Shown: piece after piece, positions 34,328-44,448 of the stretch
Numbering within the stretch: position 1 is the first letter of the stretch
Layout of the letters: the number at the start of each line of letters is the position of its first letter
NCBI GenBank assembly: GCA_947085255.1
Contig: CAMTVQ010000001.1
Span: 499,730 to 563,729, forward strand
Direction of reading: 5' to 3'
DNA from: CAMTVQ01 sp947085255
Lineage (GTDB): Bacteria > Bacteroidota > Bacteroidia > Sphingobacteriales > Sphingobacteriaceae
DNA length: 64,000 nucleotides
The notes under the pieces: generated by a model
Told to the model about the DNA's origin: nothing
Database searches by the model: none
What the model saw: only the letters and a program-made list of their open reading frames with translations
Made by a program: the position numbers and the translations under genes

Positions 34328-37300
34328 CTAACCTATCTGTTCTCTAACAAAGGCAGCATCAATATGGTTTGCATCAACCGATGGAATTTGTTTCTTTTTT
34401 TTCAGTTTAAGTTTCAAACTCTCCGAAATAAGGTACAATACTGGCACCATAATTAGGGTAAGGAAGGTTCCGAAAATCAATCCAAAAATCATTGTCCACG
34501 ATAATGGACCCCAGAAAGCTACGTTATCGCCTCCAAAGAAAATATGTGGATTAAACTCTGAGAACAGCGTTACAAAGTCAATATTTAATCCTACAGCCAG
34601 CGGAATTAATCCTAAAATGGTAGCTGCTGCTGTTAATATTACGGGTGTCATACGCGTACGACCAGCTTCTATAATGGCTGTTTTTAGTTCTACCCCTTGC
34701 AAACGCAGCAGCTCGATAAACTCGACGAGCAGAATACCGTTTCGCACAATAATACCGCCTAAGGATACAATACCAATACCCGTCATTACAATAGATATTT
34801 CCATTTTGAATAAGGAGAATCCGATAAGTACACCTATTATACTGAACACTATTTGCACTAAAATGATAAGTGGTTTGCTCAATGAGTTGAACAACGTAAC
34901 CAAGATAATAAACATTAACCCAATAGAAACCAGTAAAGCATTACCCAAAAACGCACCCGTTTCAGCTTGCTCTTCTTGCTCACCAGTCATTTTTATTTCA
35001 ATATTATCTGGTGTTTGGTAATTGCTGATAGCTCCTTCTAACTTGGCAACCACCTCATTAGCATTGTACCCACCCAACACATTGGACGAAAGCGTAACAA
35101 TACGTTTTTGATTTTTACGCTTAATTCCGCCATAGGTGTTCGAGTACTTAATATCTGCTATTGAAGCTAACGGAATCTGGCGAATTGCCCCTCCCATATT
35201 CATGTCGCGATAAATCACTTTCATGTTCATGAGGGTATTGATATTATTCCGTTGATCCTCTTTTACACGTAGTTGTATCGGGTAATCATCGTTGGCATCT
35301 CTAAATTTAGATACTTCTTTACCAAATACGGCATTACGAATTTCTAACCCTACTTGCGCAGTAGAAATACCTTCGCGGTTGGCTTTTTCGCGGTCTACCG
35401 ATATTACAATTTCGGGTTTATTGCTTTCGAAATCGGTTTTCAACTCTTCTACTCCACTTACACCTACCGAGTCGAGGTAACGTTTTAACCCACCAGAGGC
35501 ACTTACTAAATCGTTAAAATCATCTCCCAAAATTTCGATATTGATTGGTTTACCAGTTGGCGGACCGTTGTTTTCTTTATCAACGGTAATTTCGGCACCA
35601 GCAATACCCTTTACGGCATCGCGTACTTTATCTAAATACACCGCTGTAGATTCTCCATTACGATCACCAAACTTTACGAACGAAACACTTACTTTACCTA
35701 AATTAGAGCGCACACTTTGGTCGCCACTGCTTGGATCGGTTGCGCCTAAGGCCACATTGGCAATTACCGATTCTACAATCGGGTTATCCCTGCCCATTAC
35801 GTTTATTACGCGTTTTTCTACTATTTTGGTAATAGAATCGGTATATAATTGATCGGTACCTACCGGCAATTGTATATAGGCATATATAAAATTAGGGTCG
35901 CTTTGCGGGAAAAAGCCCACTTTGGGCGAGCGGATACCCGTAAAAACTATTGAAAAAATAAATAATCCAATTACTCCTAGCACCGTAGTACGCGGACGAT
36001 CTAAAAACCAAGTCACAAAATTGGTATATCCATTCTGTACTCCTGGCCAAAAATTTTGTTGGAAATTTTCTATCCACTTATACACTACAAAACGGTAAAA
36101 AGAATACACCGCAAACAAGGTGATGGTAAAATTACCCATACCAAAGGATTTAGTCAGGTAAAAGAAGAGTGCTACTACTGCAAACACACCTGCTGTAATT
36201 TTATAGCCTTTGGTAACGGTACCGTGTCCTTTGGTTTCTTCGTGGTGGGGTTTCATAAAATCAACCGCAAATACTGGATTGAAGATATAGGCTACTACCA
36301 ATGATGCTAACAAGGTAACTATAAGTGTAATAGGAAGATAGAACATAAATCCACCGATAATGCCCGGCCAAAACGTAAGCGGCACAAAGGGTGCAAGCGT
36401 GGTAAGTGTGCCAGCTAATACCGGCATAAATACTTCTCCGGCAGCATTTTTAGCAGCTTTTACAATAGGCACTTTGCCATTATTAAACAAACGGTGTGTA
36501 TTTTCAATTACCACAATGGCATCGTCTACAACTATACCTAAAGCGAGCAAGAAAGAAAATAACACAATCATGTTCATGGTAAAGCCCAAACTTGGTAAAA
36601 TCAAGAAGGCGATAAACATGGATAGCGGTACCGATAAGCCTACAAATATGGCATTGGTAGCTCCCATAAAAAACATGAGGATAAGTGTTACCAGTATAAA
36701 ACCAATGATGATGGTATTGATTAAATCGTGCAGCGTAACACGGGTATTATCCGACTGATCAGCGGTGGTAGTAATTTTTAAGCCTTCGGGAAACGAATTG
36801 GCTTTCATATCCGCAACAATTACGCGTATTTTATCTGAAGCGTCTATTAAATTTTGTCCACTTCGTTTAATTACATTGAGGGTAATTACATTCTTTTCGT
36901 CTAATCGGGCAAAGCTTTCTTTCTCTTTAAAGCTATCTTTTATGGTGGCAATGTCTTTTAAAAACACGGTAGCACCACTCATAGAACGGATTACAATGTT
37001 CTCGATTACCTTAGGGTCTTTAAACTCGCCGTTTACACTCAGCGAACGTTTCATACCATCCATACTGAGCAAACCACCAGAAATGGTGCGATTTTCGAAA
37101 CTGATTGCACTTTCAATATCACGCATGGTAACACTGGCTGCCTCCATTTTATACATATCTACATCCACTTGAATCTCTCTATCCAAGGCACCGATGATAT
37201 CTACACGAGTAATTTCTTTTAGACCTTCTATTTGGTCTTGCAATGCTTCGGCATATTGCTTTAGTTTTACCAAATCGTAATTACCCGAAAGATTGATGTT

Positions 37301-37741
37301 CATTATCGGCAATTGCGATAAGTCAATTTCCATGATGGTTGGATCGGCTGGCAAGTCGGTTGGCAAATCTGGCTTGGCTTTATCTACCTCGTCTTTAACT
37401 TTTTGCTTAGCTTCAGCAACATCCACATCCGTAGTAAATTCTACAACGATGTTTGTAAAATCCTGAATAGAGTTACTGGTTACTTTTTTAACTCCAGAGA
37501 TAGATTTCACACGTTTTTCGATAGGCTTAGCTACCAAATTTTCCATATCTGTAGGTGAAGTACCAGGGTATGGGACTGCTACATATATTTGAGGAAATAT
37601 TACTTCTGGGAACTGCTCTTTAGGCAAACTATTATATGCCATTATACCCGCCAGTGTAATAATTACCGTAAGGATATAAATACTGGTTTTATTATCAATA
37701 GACCAGCTGGTTGGTTTAAATTCTTTGAAAATATCTTTCAT
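34328..37741 (-). CDS. RND efflux pump, inner-membrane permease
   Basis: A 1137-residue AcrB/MexB-superfamily proton-driven exporter. It has the N-terminal helix (YILTVIITLAGIMAYNSLP), a periplasmic porter domain with LPKEQFPEVIFPQIYV, then a helix bundle holding GIVVDDAIVVIENTHR, where the adjacent Asp pair is the proton relay. The second half repeats the plan. The central loop is longer than usual, with two extra hydrophobic helices (about 505-545) between the halves. Adaptor, TolC and TetR genes are directly upstream. Sequence does not tell drug from metal or lipid substrate; the DDAIV motif is closer to the HAE1/HAE3 type than to metal pumps. Confidence 0.93.
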   Translation of the reverse strand: MKDIFKEFKPTSWSIDNKTSIYILTVIITLAGIMAYNSLPKEQFPEVIFPQIYVAVPYPGTSPTDMENLVAKPIEKRVKSISGVKKVTSNSIQDFTNIVVEFTTDVDVAEAKQKVKDEVDKAKPDLPTDLPADPTIMEIDLSQLPIMNINLSGNYDLVKLKQYAEALQDQIEGLKEITRVDIIGALDREIQVDVDMYKMEAASVTMRDIESAISFENRTISGGLLSMDGMKRSLSVNGEFKDPKVIENIVIRSMSGATVFLKDIATIKDSFKEKESFARLDEKNVITLNVIKRSGQNLIDASDKIRVIVADMKANSFPEGLKITTTADQSDNTRVTLHDLINTIIIGFILVTLILMFFMGATNAIFVGLSVPLSMFIAFLILPSLGFTMNMIVLFSFLLALGIVVDDAIVVIENTHRLFNNGKVPIVKAAKNAAGEVFMPVLAGTLTTLAPFVPLTFWPGIIGGFMFYLPITLIVTLLASLVVAYIFNPVFAVDFMKPHHEETKGHGTVTKGYKITAGVFAVVALFFYLTKSFGMGNFTITLFAVYSFYRFVVYKWIENFQQNFWPGVQNGYTNFVTWFLDRPRTTVLGVIGLFIFSIVFTGIRSPKVGFFPQSDPNFIYAYIQLPVGTDQLYTDSITKIVEKRVINVMGRDNPIVESVIANVALGATDPSSGDQSVRSNLGKVSVSFVKFGDRNGESTAVYLDKVRDAVKGIAGAEITVDKENNGPPTGKPINIEILGDDFNDLVSASGGLKRYLDSVGVSGVEELKTDFESNKPEIVISVDREKANREGISTAQVGLEIRNAVFGKEVSKFRDANDDYPIQLRVKEDQRNNINTLMNMKVIYRDMNMGGAIRQIPLASIADIKYSNTYGGIKRKNQKRIVTLSSNVLGGYNANEVVAKLEGAISNYQTPDNIEIKMTGEQEEQAETGAFLGNALLVSIGLMFIILVTLFNSLSKPLIILVQIVFSIIGVLIGFSLFKMEISIVMTGIGIVSLGGIIVRNGILLVEFIELLRLQGVELKTAIIEAGRTRMTPVILTAAATILGLIPLAVGLNIDFVTLFSEFNPHIFFGGDNVAFWGPLSWTMIFGLIFGTFLTLIMVPVLYLISESLKLKLKKKKQIPSVDANHIDAAFVREQIG

Positions 37742-37768
37742 TTTATTTTATGGTTACTAATAACGAAC

Positions 37769-37784
37769 CCCGATAGCTATCGGG
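37769..37784. repeat. 16-bp perfect palindrome
   Basis: CCCGATAGCTATCGGG is self-complementary and sits two bases past the adaptor stop, in the short gap before the RND gene. It may adjust expression between the two genes or be a dispersed genomic palindrome. Confidence 0.75.
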
Positions 37785-37785
37785 A

Positions 37786-38919
37786 CTAATTTAATCTTAC
37801 CGTTTGTCCTTCGTTTAGGCCTTGAAAACCAGTGGTAACTACTTTATCACCTGCTACTAAACCTGATTTAATTTCTGCCAAATCATTGTAGATAACTCCT
37901 ACCGTGATCATTCTTTTCTCTACTTTAAGTTGCTTGCCCGTGCCCGTTGCAATTAATACAAAGCTACCTTGATCAGAGTTTTGAATAACATTTACCGGCA
38001 CAACCATAGCCGACTTATTGCGGTAATCGATAATTTTAAATACGGATAACATATTTGGGCGGAAAGCTGCATTGCTTTGCAACTTTGCCTCTACACTAAA
38101 GGTACGGCTCATGGGGTCAATTACCTTAGACGTGTAATTGATACGGGTGCGTACCTCTTTATCAATATCAGGAAAAGAGAGTATTACATCACTGCCTTGT
38201 TTAATTTTGCTGGCATAGCTTTCGGCTACATCGGCTTTGGCGGTAAGTGCTGCAGGATTTACCACACGAAATGCAGGCATACCTGGTGCTGTATTTTCGC
38301 CAACTTTGGCAACTATCATGTCTACCGTTCCGTTTATAGGCGATTTTATTTTGGTAAGCTCCAATTGCTCATTAAGTGTTGCCAAGCGTTTTTCGAGCGA
38401 TTCTTTGTTATTTTTTGCTGTTAGATATTGTAACTCGGTACCAATTTTCTGATTCCACAAATTTTGTTGCTTTTGGAATAGATTTTTTACTAATTCGTAT
38501 GACGATTCTACTTCTGAAATAGTGCTTTTCAGTACGTTTGCATCCATTTCAGCCAATATCTGACCTTTTCTTACTTGCTTGCCTTCTGTTACATTTATTT
38601 TGGTAATAACACCAGGCATTTGTGCCGTAATCATTACGTTCTCGTCTGATTGTACGCTACCCTGAATTTCGATAAAATGTAAAAATTCTTTTGGGGCGAT
38701 ATCCAATACTTCTACCATTTTTAATTTTTGGTTGGCAGCTTCTGGATTAGCGGCAGCTATCTGTGCTTCTAAATCTCCAATTTGAGTGGTAATTTCTGCT
38801 TGTTGCTTTTTTAATGCATCAATTTTTTGCATGGTTACTTCTTTCGTATCAGCTGGAGCTCCACAAGCAGCTAAAAATGCTATTGAAGTAATTATAACTA
38901 GTTTATTTAGTGAGTTCAT
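37786..38919 (-). CDS. RND periplasmic adaptor (membrane fusion) lipoprotein
   Basis: A 377-residue adaptor bridging the RND pump and TolC channel. A lipobox (FLAAC, Cys19) anchors it in the inner membrane. A short N-terminal coiled-coil stretch (about 28-62) precedes the lipoyl-like half VMITAQMPGVITKINVTEGKQVRKGQILAEMD, whose partner is SPINGTVDMIVAKVGE. A beta-barrel and a membrane-proximal domain follow (VVTTGFQGLNEGQTV at the end). It is 54 bases after the TolC gene. Confidence 0.93.
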   Translation of the reverse strand: MNSLNKLVIITSIAFLAACGAPADTKEVTMQKIDALKKQQAEITTQIGDLEAQIAAANPEAANQKLKMVEVLDIAPKEFLHFIEIQGSVQSDENVMITAQMPGVITKINVTEGKQVRKGQILAEMDANVLKSTISEVESSYELVKNLFQKQQNLWNQKIGTELQYLTAKNNKESLEKRLATLNEQLELTKIKSPINGTVDMIVAKVGENTAPGMPAFRVVNPAALTAKADVAESYASKIKQGSDVILSFPDIDKEVRTRINYTSKVIDPMSRTFSVEAKLQSNAAFRPNMLSVFKIIDYRNKSAMVVPVNVIQNSDQGSFVLIATGTGKQLKVEKRMITVGVIYNDLAEIKSGLVAGDKVVTTGFQGLNEGQTVRLN

Positions 38920-38973
38920 ATGTGTATTTTGTTAAATTGTTCGATTGTTATATAGTTGAACCAATACTTGATA

Positions 38974-40308
38974 TTATTTAATTAATCCCAAAGCTTTATC
39001 TACCTCTACCTTTGCTATTAAGGCATCGTATAATGCAGCTATATAGTTAGTTTCGGCTTCTTTAAGTGAGGTTTCGGCAGTTACTACTTCTAAACCGCTA
39101 CCCACCCCCTGTTCGTACTTAATTTTGGTAACACGCACAATATCTTGTGCCAATTCTCGGTTCTTTTTTTGATTATCAAGCGATGCTAAACTATTGTTAT
39201 AGGTTGTTTGAGCCGATTGTGCTTCTAAATTTATTACATTCTTGATATTATATAAGTCGTTTTCTGATTTTTGTACCGCCAATTGGGCTTGCTTCAGTTT
39301 CTGATACTTAGAAAACCCTCCAAAAATAGGCATGGTAGCTTTTATACCTATAATAGTGGTTGGGAAGGTATATTTATCATTAAAAAACACAGTAGAAAAA
39401 TAATCATCCTGTGAGTTCTGAGAGTGGGTGGCAAATGCTACTACACTTGGCAAATAGGTCACTTTATTCCGCTTCAAATCTAATTTGTTCAGTTTATATG
39501 CCGTTTCGAGTACATTGTATTCGGGGCGTAGGTTATACGTTACCGAATCAGTTTTTTCGATAATGGGTTTAAAAGGCACCGCATCCAATTTATCGCTCAA
39601 TGCTATAGGTTCTTGTACATCCATGCCCATCTGAAATTTCAGCACTAACAATCCCAAAGCTGATAGCTGTTCAATTTTTTGCTTTTCTACTACTAGATTA
39701 TTGTACAATACTTGCAAGCGGTCGAAATCTATCTTTTCGGCAAAACCATTTTCGTAAAATGCTTTGGTATCATCCAATGTTTTCTTTAAACGGATAATGT
39801 TCGCGTCCAATAGGGTTAAGCGCTCTGTGCTTACCAAGGCATTGTAATAGGCTTTGGTTACGGCTACGGTAGTCTCCACCTCATTGCGGTCTAGGCTTTT
39901 TTTAGATAAATCTTTGTATACCGATGTGGCTTGCAAGCCCAATAGGTAATTGCCATCAAACAAAATAAGCGATGCATCTAAACCGTAAGAAAATGCATAA
40001 TTAGTGCCAAATTTATTGGGGGTAAACCCACCTGGAGGCCCTCCAAATGCACCTGAAGGAATAAGTACCGTAGGAATGTCTATAAAACGTTGAAATTGTG
40101 TATTGGCATTTACCTGCGGCAAACCAATGGCCGTTGTTTCCCATACCTTGCTTTTGGCAATTTCTACATCAATTTTGGCATTTTTTATTGATGCATTATT
40201 TTTTAGTGCATACTCAATGCACTGTTGTAGACTATAGGATTGGGATTGCGCAGTTGCAACCCAAAACAATGCCAGCAGGGTAAGTAAAAGGCTTGTTCTT
40301 TTTATCAT
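38974..40308 (-). CDS. TolC-family outer-membrane efflux channel
   Basis: A 444-residue outer-membrane protein with a signal peptide (to about TAQS, residue 22). The internal two-fold repeat is typical: SLQQCIEYALKNNASIKNAKID in the first half and an equivalent NLRPEYNVLETAYKLNKLDLKR in the second, each followed by strands and long helices. It is the exit duct of the efflux system. It follows the TetR gene, with an intergenic 7-bp repeat array in its leader. Confidence 0.93.
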   Translation of the reverse strand: MIKRTSLLLTLLALFWVATAQSQSYSLQQCIEYALKNNASIKNAKIDVEIAKSKVWETTAIGLPQVNANTQFQRFIDIPTVLIPSGAFGGPPGGFTPNKFGTNYAFSYGLDASLILFDGNYLLGLQATSVYKDLSKKSLDRNEVETTVAVTKAYYNALVSTERLTLLDANIIRLKKTLDDTKAFYENGFAEKIDFDRLQVLYNNLVVEKQKIEQLSALGLLVLKFQMGMDVQEPIALSDKLDAVPFKPIIEKTDSVTYNLRPEYNVLETAYKLNKLDLKRNKVTYLPSVVAFATHSQNSQDDYFSTVFFNDKYTFPTTIIGIKATMPIFGGFSKYQKLKQAQLAVQKSENDLYNIKNVINLEAQSAQTTYNNSLASLDNQKKNRELAQDIVRVTKIKYEQGVGSGLEVVTAETSLKEAETNYIAALYDALIAKVEVDKALGLIK

Positions 40309-40323
40309 ATGATTGGGGTTAAT

Positions 40324-40393
40324 TAGTTGATAGTTTACAATTGATAGTTAATAGTTGATTATACATTGTTCATTTTCAATTATCAACTATGTA
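40324..40393. repeat. 7-bp repeat array, TAGTTGA type, ending in inverted units
   Basis: In-register heptamers TAGTTGA, TAGTTTA, CAATTGA, TAGTTAA, TAGTTGA are followed by TTATACA, TTGTTCA, TTTTCAA, TTATCAA, CTATGTA. The last units resemble the complement of the first, so the tract can also fold back. It fills the gap between the TolC start and the TetR stop. Confidence 0.7.
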
Positions 40394-40399
40394 TTAATA

Positions 40400-41017
40400 T
40401 TATTCTTCTTCGTTTATTTGGTAATAGTTATTAATTAATTTATGTCCTTTTAGGGTAACAATACCGTGTATATAATGATCGGTGAGTTGCTGCATTACCT
40501 CCCAAACTTGGTATTTATCAGGTGGAAAAAACGCTGGATTCATGGCGATACCCACTTGCTCCATACGCATACGTGCAATAATATCCGTATGTAAATTTTT
40601 ACGATAAAGTCCTTGCTCTACTCCTAATTGCAAGTTTTTACGAACTTTCTCGAATATAAACTCCTCTTTAAATGCCTTGAACTTGAGCCACACTTTTGGG
40701 TAATACTTTTGCATATCGTAAAACAAAATGGGATTAAAATTAGCTCCCATACGTTGCATGCAATTAATTACTTCTAAAATTTCGGCTACAGCATTGGTGG
40801 TGGTGGCTGTTTGTTTCTCTATTTCGGCACGTTGGGTATGCAATACAAAATCCATCAAATCGTTTACCAACTCACTTTTATCGGCGTAGTGCTGGTAAAT
40901 TGTTTTTTTAGACATACCCGCCGCCCTGGCTACATCGTCCATCGTTACGCTACGGATACCGTAGGCACGAAACAAGGTATTGGCTGTTTGCAGGAGGTGT
41001 TCTTTAGCTTCCATCAA
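40400..41017 (-). CDS. TetR/AcrR family transcriptional regulator
   Basis: A 205-residue repressor-type protein. The N-terminal helix-turn-helix (about 20-50) holds IRSVTMDDVARAAGMSKKTIYQHYADKSEL, a standard TetR signature. The helical ligand domain (about 60-205) varies. It heads the efflux operon, so it probably controls the pump and itself. A candidate operator lies 18-43 bases upstream of its start. Confidence 0.93.
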   Translation of the reverse strand: MMEAKEHLLQTANTLFRAYGIRSVTMDDVARAAGMSKKTIYQHYADKSELVNDLMDFVLHTQRAEIEKQTATTTNAVAEILEVINCMQRMGANFNPILFYDMQKYYPKVWLKFKAFKEEFIFEKVRKNLQLGVEQGLYRKNLHTDIIARMRMEQVGIAMNPAFFPPDKYQVWEVMQQLTDHYIHGIVTLKGHKLINNYYQINEEE

Positions 41018-41034
41018 TTGTCGGTAAAACTATG

Positions 41035-41060
41035 GAAACTTTCAGAACAAAAAAAGTTTC
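41035..41060. promoter_or_regulatory. Candidate TetR operator
   Basis: An inverted repeat with 8-base arms GAAACTTT (41035-41042) and AAAGTTTC (41053-41060) and a 10-base spacer. It is directly upstream of the regulator gene, which fits an autoregulatory site. This is based on symmetry and position only. Confidence 0.4.
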
Positions 41061-41121
41061 TTTGAAATTTTATCTAAATTTTACATCTTTTTAACATTTA
41101 GAAAAATCTTAGTAAGATGCT

Positions 41122-41233
41122 TAATTTTGCAGGGATTATGACTATACTTTCTCCACTCAGTGCCATCTCTCCTATCGACGGCCGTTACCACAAGCAAACT
41201 ATGGTTAAATGCTTGTTTGTAAAACCAAAATAG
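41122..41233 (+). pseudogene. Orphan 5' fragment of purB with its -7 box
   Basis: A box TAATTTTG (41122-41129) is followed eight bases later by an ATG (41138). The frame reads MTILSPLSAISPIDGRYHKQ and T, close to the intact purB start at 45165. Similarity stops at 41200 and the frame closes at 41233 (31 residues). In the best-matching 38 bases the four differences from purB are all in third codon positions and silent. It is therefore the remains of a once-functional purB. The rest of the 308-base gap holds the TetR operator candidate and nothing else I can identify. Confidence 0.75.
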
Positions 41234-41325
41234 ACTTTTATAAACCCATTTAATACTTTCATGAATTTACAATTTTGGCATGCAAAAAATTACGTTTCTT
41301 TGAGTAAACCTAAAATACACAAAAT

Positions 41326-43347
41326 ATGAAAAAACTAATGTTAAAATCTGTTTCTTTAGCTTTACTGCTAAGTAGTAGCCTTGCCGCTAGTAGTAATGGC
41401 ATTGATTATCAATCACTTGCATCTTCAGACACTCTGACAACTGGTGATACCATACCTTTTACACCAGGGCAAAACAATGTATATCCATCACTTCATCACA
41501 TTGCAGTTGCACGATTTGTAGGCGTTGCCAATGCCGTAGTACAGTTAGACATTACTAAATGGGCAAAAGACAAAGAGTATGAGTTAGTATATAGTACCGC
41601 TACTACCAAACAAAAGCAAAAATTTGCAGCTACAAAAAATCAAGTAGTGTTAAAAAACCTAAAGCTGAATCAAACCTACTCGTTAGAGTTGATTACCTCA
41701 GATGCTACAATACCTTTTGGCACATTTACTACTGCTAAAGAAGAAATCTCCGAAAGCTTACCAGTAGCTGCCGAATTGTTTGATGCCATTGGTAAGTTTT
41801 CTTCCGACGAGGCTAATGCGGATAAACCCATAATAGATTACATCGCGCAACTCTCTTCTATCAATTTGTACCAACGCCTAAGTTTTGTGCAAGATTATCT
41901 ACTAAATGATGAACTACTAATAGCTAACCCACTTGTTGACGAAAATACCGTATGGAAAATCACGAAAACACAAGTAGAAGATGTAGTACTCAAGCCAACC
42001 GATATCGACCTACAAGACCCTTTGGGTTTAACTAATTGTAGCTGTGCGTTACTTACTAAAAGTTATGTTACGATAACCGATGGTTACAAAAACTACGATG
42101 CCAACCGCACTACCAGCTCAGCCAATACCTTTGTAAAAAACGATAATCAACCTGATGGACATTATTCTGTATTTGATACGCAACTTTTAGGACCAGGCAA
42201 ATACATAGGTATTGGCTTAGGAGGAAGAGATAATAAAAGGTCGTATTCTCTAACAAGTTCCACGGTATTTGGAACTAACCAGTTTCCGCACAACGTTACT
42301 ATTGAATACAATTGGTTATGTAAGAAAACAGACGGAACCAATGCGCCACTTTGCTGTGTAAAACAGGTAGACCTTATGTATACCTACAACACACACCTAT
42401 TAACCGCACTTAATAATGGAAACAGCAAAGGCAGCTATGATTTAGCTGCACATGCGGAAGATTATGCCATTATTATGGAAAGCAATTTAGGAATGGTAAA
42501 TAAAATATATAGACCAATTACTGCACAGGTTATAGATGCGGGTAGGGCATTTATACAGGCTAAATGCAGCAGAGACTTTTATAATGGATATATTGATACC
42601 GCAGCAACAGTCATCAAAAACATAGTAAGGTCAGCATTAGATGGTTCACCATTAGATATTGTAAACGCTGCCCTTGATGGGGTTGTAGCACTTATTAAAA
42701 CCAATACCCATACTACTGCTGGCTCATGTGGTACCACCAATTTACAATCAACACTATTGCCCGACCGCACGGTACGTTTATACTTACTATCGGGCATACC
42801 AAAAAAGGTGCAAATGTTTAGTGCTTACACAGTAAATGTTGAAACGTATAATAATCATTCTCAGGCTAAAGATGCATTCTGTTCGGTACTCTCCGATTTT
42901 AGAATAGCATCCCACCTACCTTGCTTAGATACGGAAGATGGTAAATGCAACAACTACTCCAACAATGCATTTATGGTAGGCGGACCAAACAATTATACTG
43001 GCATATCACGCAAGCAAAACTATATGGACCAAGTAAATAGTTTTTATGTAGTACGCAATACCAACCATAATGCCAATTGGATGTGGGGAATAGAAGATTA
43101 CGACTGCAATGGCAACCCTAAATACCGCCTCAGTGCAGAAAATGAAACCTTGCCCGAGATTGTAGAATCCGAGATTGCCAAAATAGAAGTATATTCGCTA
43201 TTAGGTGCAAAACTGTTTGAAGGAAACAATACTGATTTTGCTACTTTTGTAAAGACAAATGGTACAAACAACGCTGTATATGTGGTACGCTATACCGATG
43301 CAAGCGGAAAGGTACTAAAAACAGAAAAACTGATAAGCAATCACTAA
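41326..43347 (+). CDS. Secreted protein with T9SS-like C-terminal domain, unknown
   Basis: A 673-residue exported protein. It has a signal peptide (MKKLMLKSVSLALLLSSSLAAS), a fibronectin-like start (about 75-135, with ITKWAKDKEYELVYST), then a domain with NCSCALL, ANRTTSSANTF and YNWLCKK that I cannot place. The cysteines are paired in a way that suggests disulfides. The last 65 residues (IAKIEVYSLLGAKLFEG, then VYVVRYTDASGKVLKTEK) form a T9SS type A sorting domain without the usual YPNP motif. It is the first of three genes in the patch between the purB fragment and purB. Confidence 0.72.
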   Translation: MKKLMLKSVSLALLLSSSLAASSNGIDYQSLASSDTLTTGDTIPFTPGQNNVYPSLHHIAVARFVGVANAVVQLDITKWAKDKEYELVYSTATTKQKQKFAATKNQVVLKNLKLNQTYSLELITSDATIPFGTFTTAKEEISESLPVAAELFDAIGKFSSDEANADKPIIDYIAQLSSINLYQRLSFVQDYLLNDELLIANPLVDENTVWKITKTQVEDVVLKPTDIDLQDPLGLTNCSCALLTKSYVTITDGYKNYDANRTTSSANTFVKNDNQPDGHYSVFDTQLLGPGKYIGIGLGGRDNKRSYSLTSSTVFGTNQFPHNVTIEYNWLCKKTDGTNAPLCCVKQVDLMYTYNTHLLTALNNGNSKGSYDLAAHAEDYAIIMESNLGMVNKIYRPITAQVIDAGRAFIQAKCSRDFYNGYIDTAATVIKNIVRSALDGSPLDIVNAALDGVVALIKTNTHTTAGSCGTTNLQSTLLPDRTVRLYLLSGIPKKVQMFSAYTVNVETYNNHSQAKDAFCSVLSDFRIASHLPCLDTEDGKCNNYSNNAFMVGGPNNYTGISRKQNYMDQVNSFYVVRNTNHNANWMWGIEDYDCNGNPKYRLSAENETLPEIVESEIAKIEVYSLLGAKLFEGNNTDFATFVKTNGTNNAVYVVRYTDASGKVLKTEKLISNH

Positions 43348-43359
43348 ATAGCACTTACT

Positions 43360-43389
43360 AATATCCTCTCCCAATAGGGAGGGGATATT
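43360..43389 (+). terminator. Hairpin after the 673-residue gene
   Basis: A 13-bp stem with one G-T pair (AATATCCTCTCCC with GGGAGGGGATATT) and an AATA loop. There is no T-run, so it may be an mRNA stabiliser or partial terminator before the next gene. Confidence 0.45.
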
Positions 43390-43412
43390 AATATTAAAAA
43401 TATAAAATAAAA

Positions 43413-44447
43413 ATGAACAAAAAATGCTTCTTCGTATTTATTACGACTTTTTTAATAGCTAATGGGGGCAGTGCACAACCTACCCAAAACTCTGATACAC
43501 TTAAATATAGTTTCAGTTCAATTACGGCTAGTTATGTAGAACTAACTAACCCTATTGTTGTTACGACTAATAACGACTGGTATAATAAGCAATATGCCAT
43601 ACCTATTGGCTTTCCCTTTACTATTTACCATAAAAACACCGATTCGCTTTTTCTGAATCGAATATTTGGTTTTGAATCTGTAACCGAACGCTTAGTGGAT
43701 GATAACCAAGACTATGCCTACAGCAACGCAATATTTATGTATCCAATAGAAGCTGAGATTGTAGATAGGGGATTTGGCACAAACAACTCGTTATCAAGCA
43801 TCAGCTATCAACTAGAAGGCACGGCAGGCAACCGCATTTTAAAAGTGCAATGGAAAAATGTAGGTTTTGAAGGCGAATATGATTCCTTAGGCACACTCAA
43901 CTATTTTATCAATTATCAACTGTGGCTATACGAAAAAACAAATATTATTGAATATCATTACGGTCCCAACAAAATAGATAATGCGCAAATAGCTTATTAT
44001 GGCGACGATATTCCTGATGTAGGCTTTCATTTTTTACGAATAATTAGTGTTTTAGAAAACAAATCCGACATAAGAGCAAATCTATTAGCTGGAAACCCAA
44101 ATAGCCCTTATATGCAAATAGAAGATGGTTTTGACTTTCCAGAAGAACGCTTAGATGGTACACCAGCCAATGGAATAGTATATCGCTTTGTACCCATAAA
44201 CGGCTCGGTAGGTATTACACAAAAAACTAAAAATAGCTTAGCTATTTACCCCAACCCCGCAAGCACCGAGTTGTATATACAAGCAAATACCAACGAACCA
44301 ATACAAATACTTAGCTTTAGCGGCACATTACTAAAAGAATATACCAATATGCCACAGGGCTTACAACGCATAGATATTAGCAATCTCGAAAAAGGAATGT
44401 ATATAATTAAAAAAGGTATTGCCTACCAAAAACTAATAAAGCATTAA
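43413..44447 (+). CDS. Secreted T9SS cargo protein, unknown function
   Basis: A 344-residue exported protein. After a signal peptide (FFVFITTFLIANGGSAQ) comes a beta-rich domain (about 25-270) with WYNKQYAIPIGFPFTIYHKNTD and LKVQWKNVGFEGE. This resembles surface lectin-like or adhesin modules, but I do not recognise a named family. The end is a clear T9SS type A domain (LAIYPNPASTELYIQ, then ISNLEKGMYIIKK). It is one base from the next gene, so the two are coupled. Confidence 0.75.
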   Translation: MNKKCFFVFITTFLIANGGSAQPTQNSDTLKYSFSSITASYVELTNPIVVTTNNDWYNKQYAIPIGFPFTIYHKNTDSLFLNRIFGFESVTERLVDDNQDYAYSNAIFMYPIEAEIVDRGFGTNNSLSSISYQLEGTAGNRILKVQWKNVGFEGEYDSLGTLNYFINYQLWLYEKTNIIEYHYGPNKIDNAQIAYYGDDIPDVGFHFLRIISVLENKSDIRANLLAGNPNSPYMQIEDGFDFPEERLDGTPANGIVYRFVPINGSVGITQKTKNSLAIYPNPASTELYIQANTNEPIQILSFSGTLLKEYTNMPQGLQRIDISNLEKGMYIIKKGIAYQKLIKH

Positions 44448-44448
44448 A

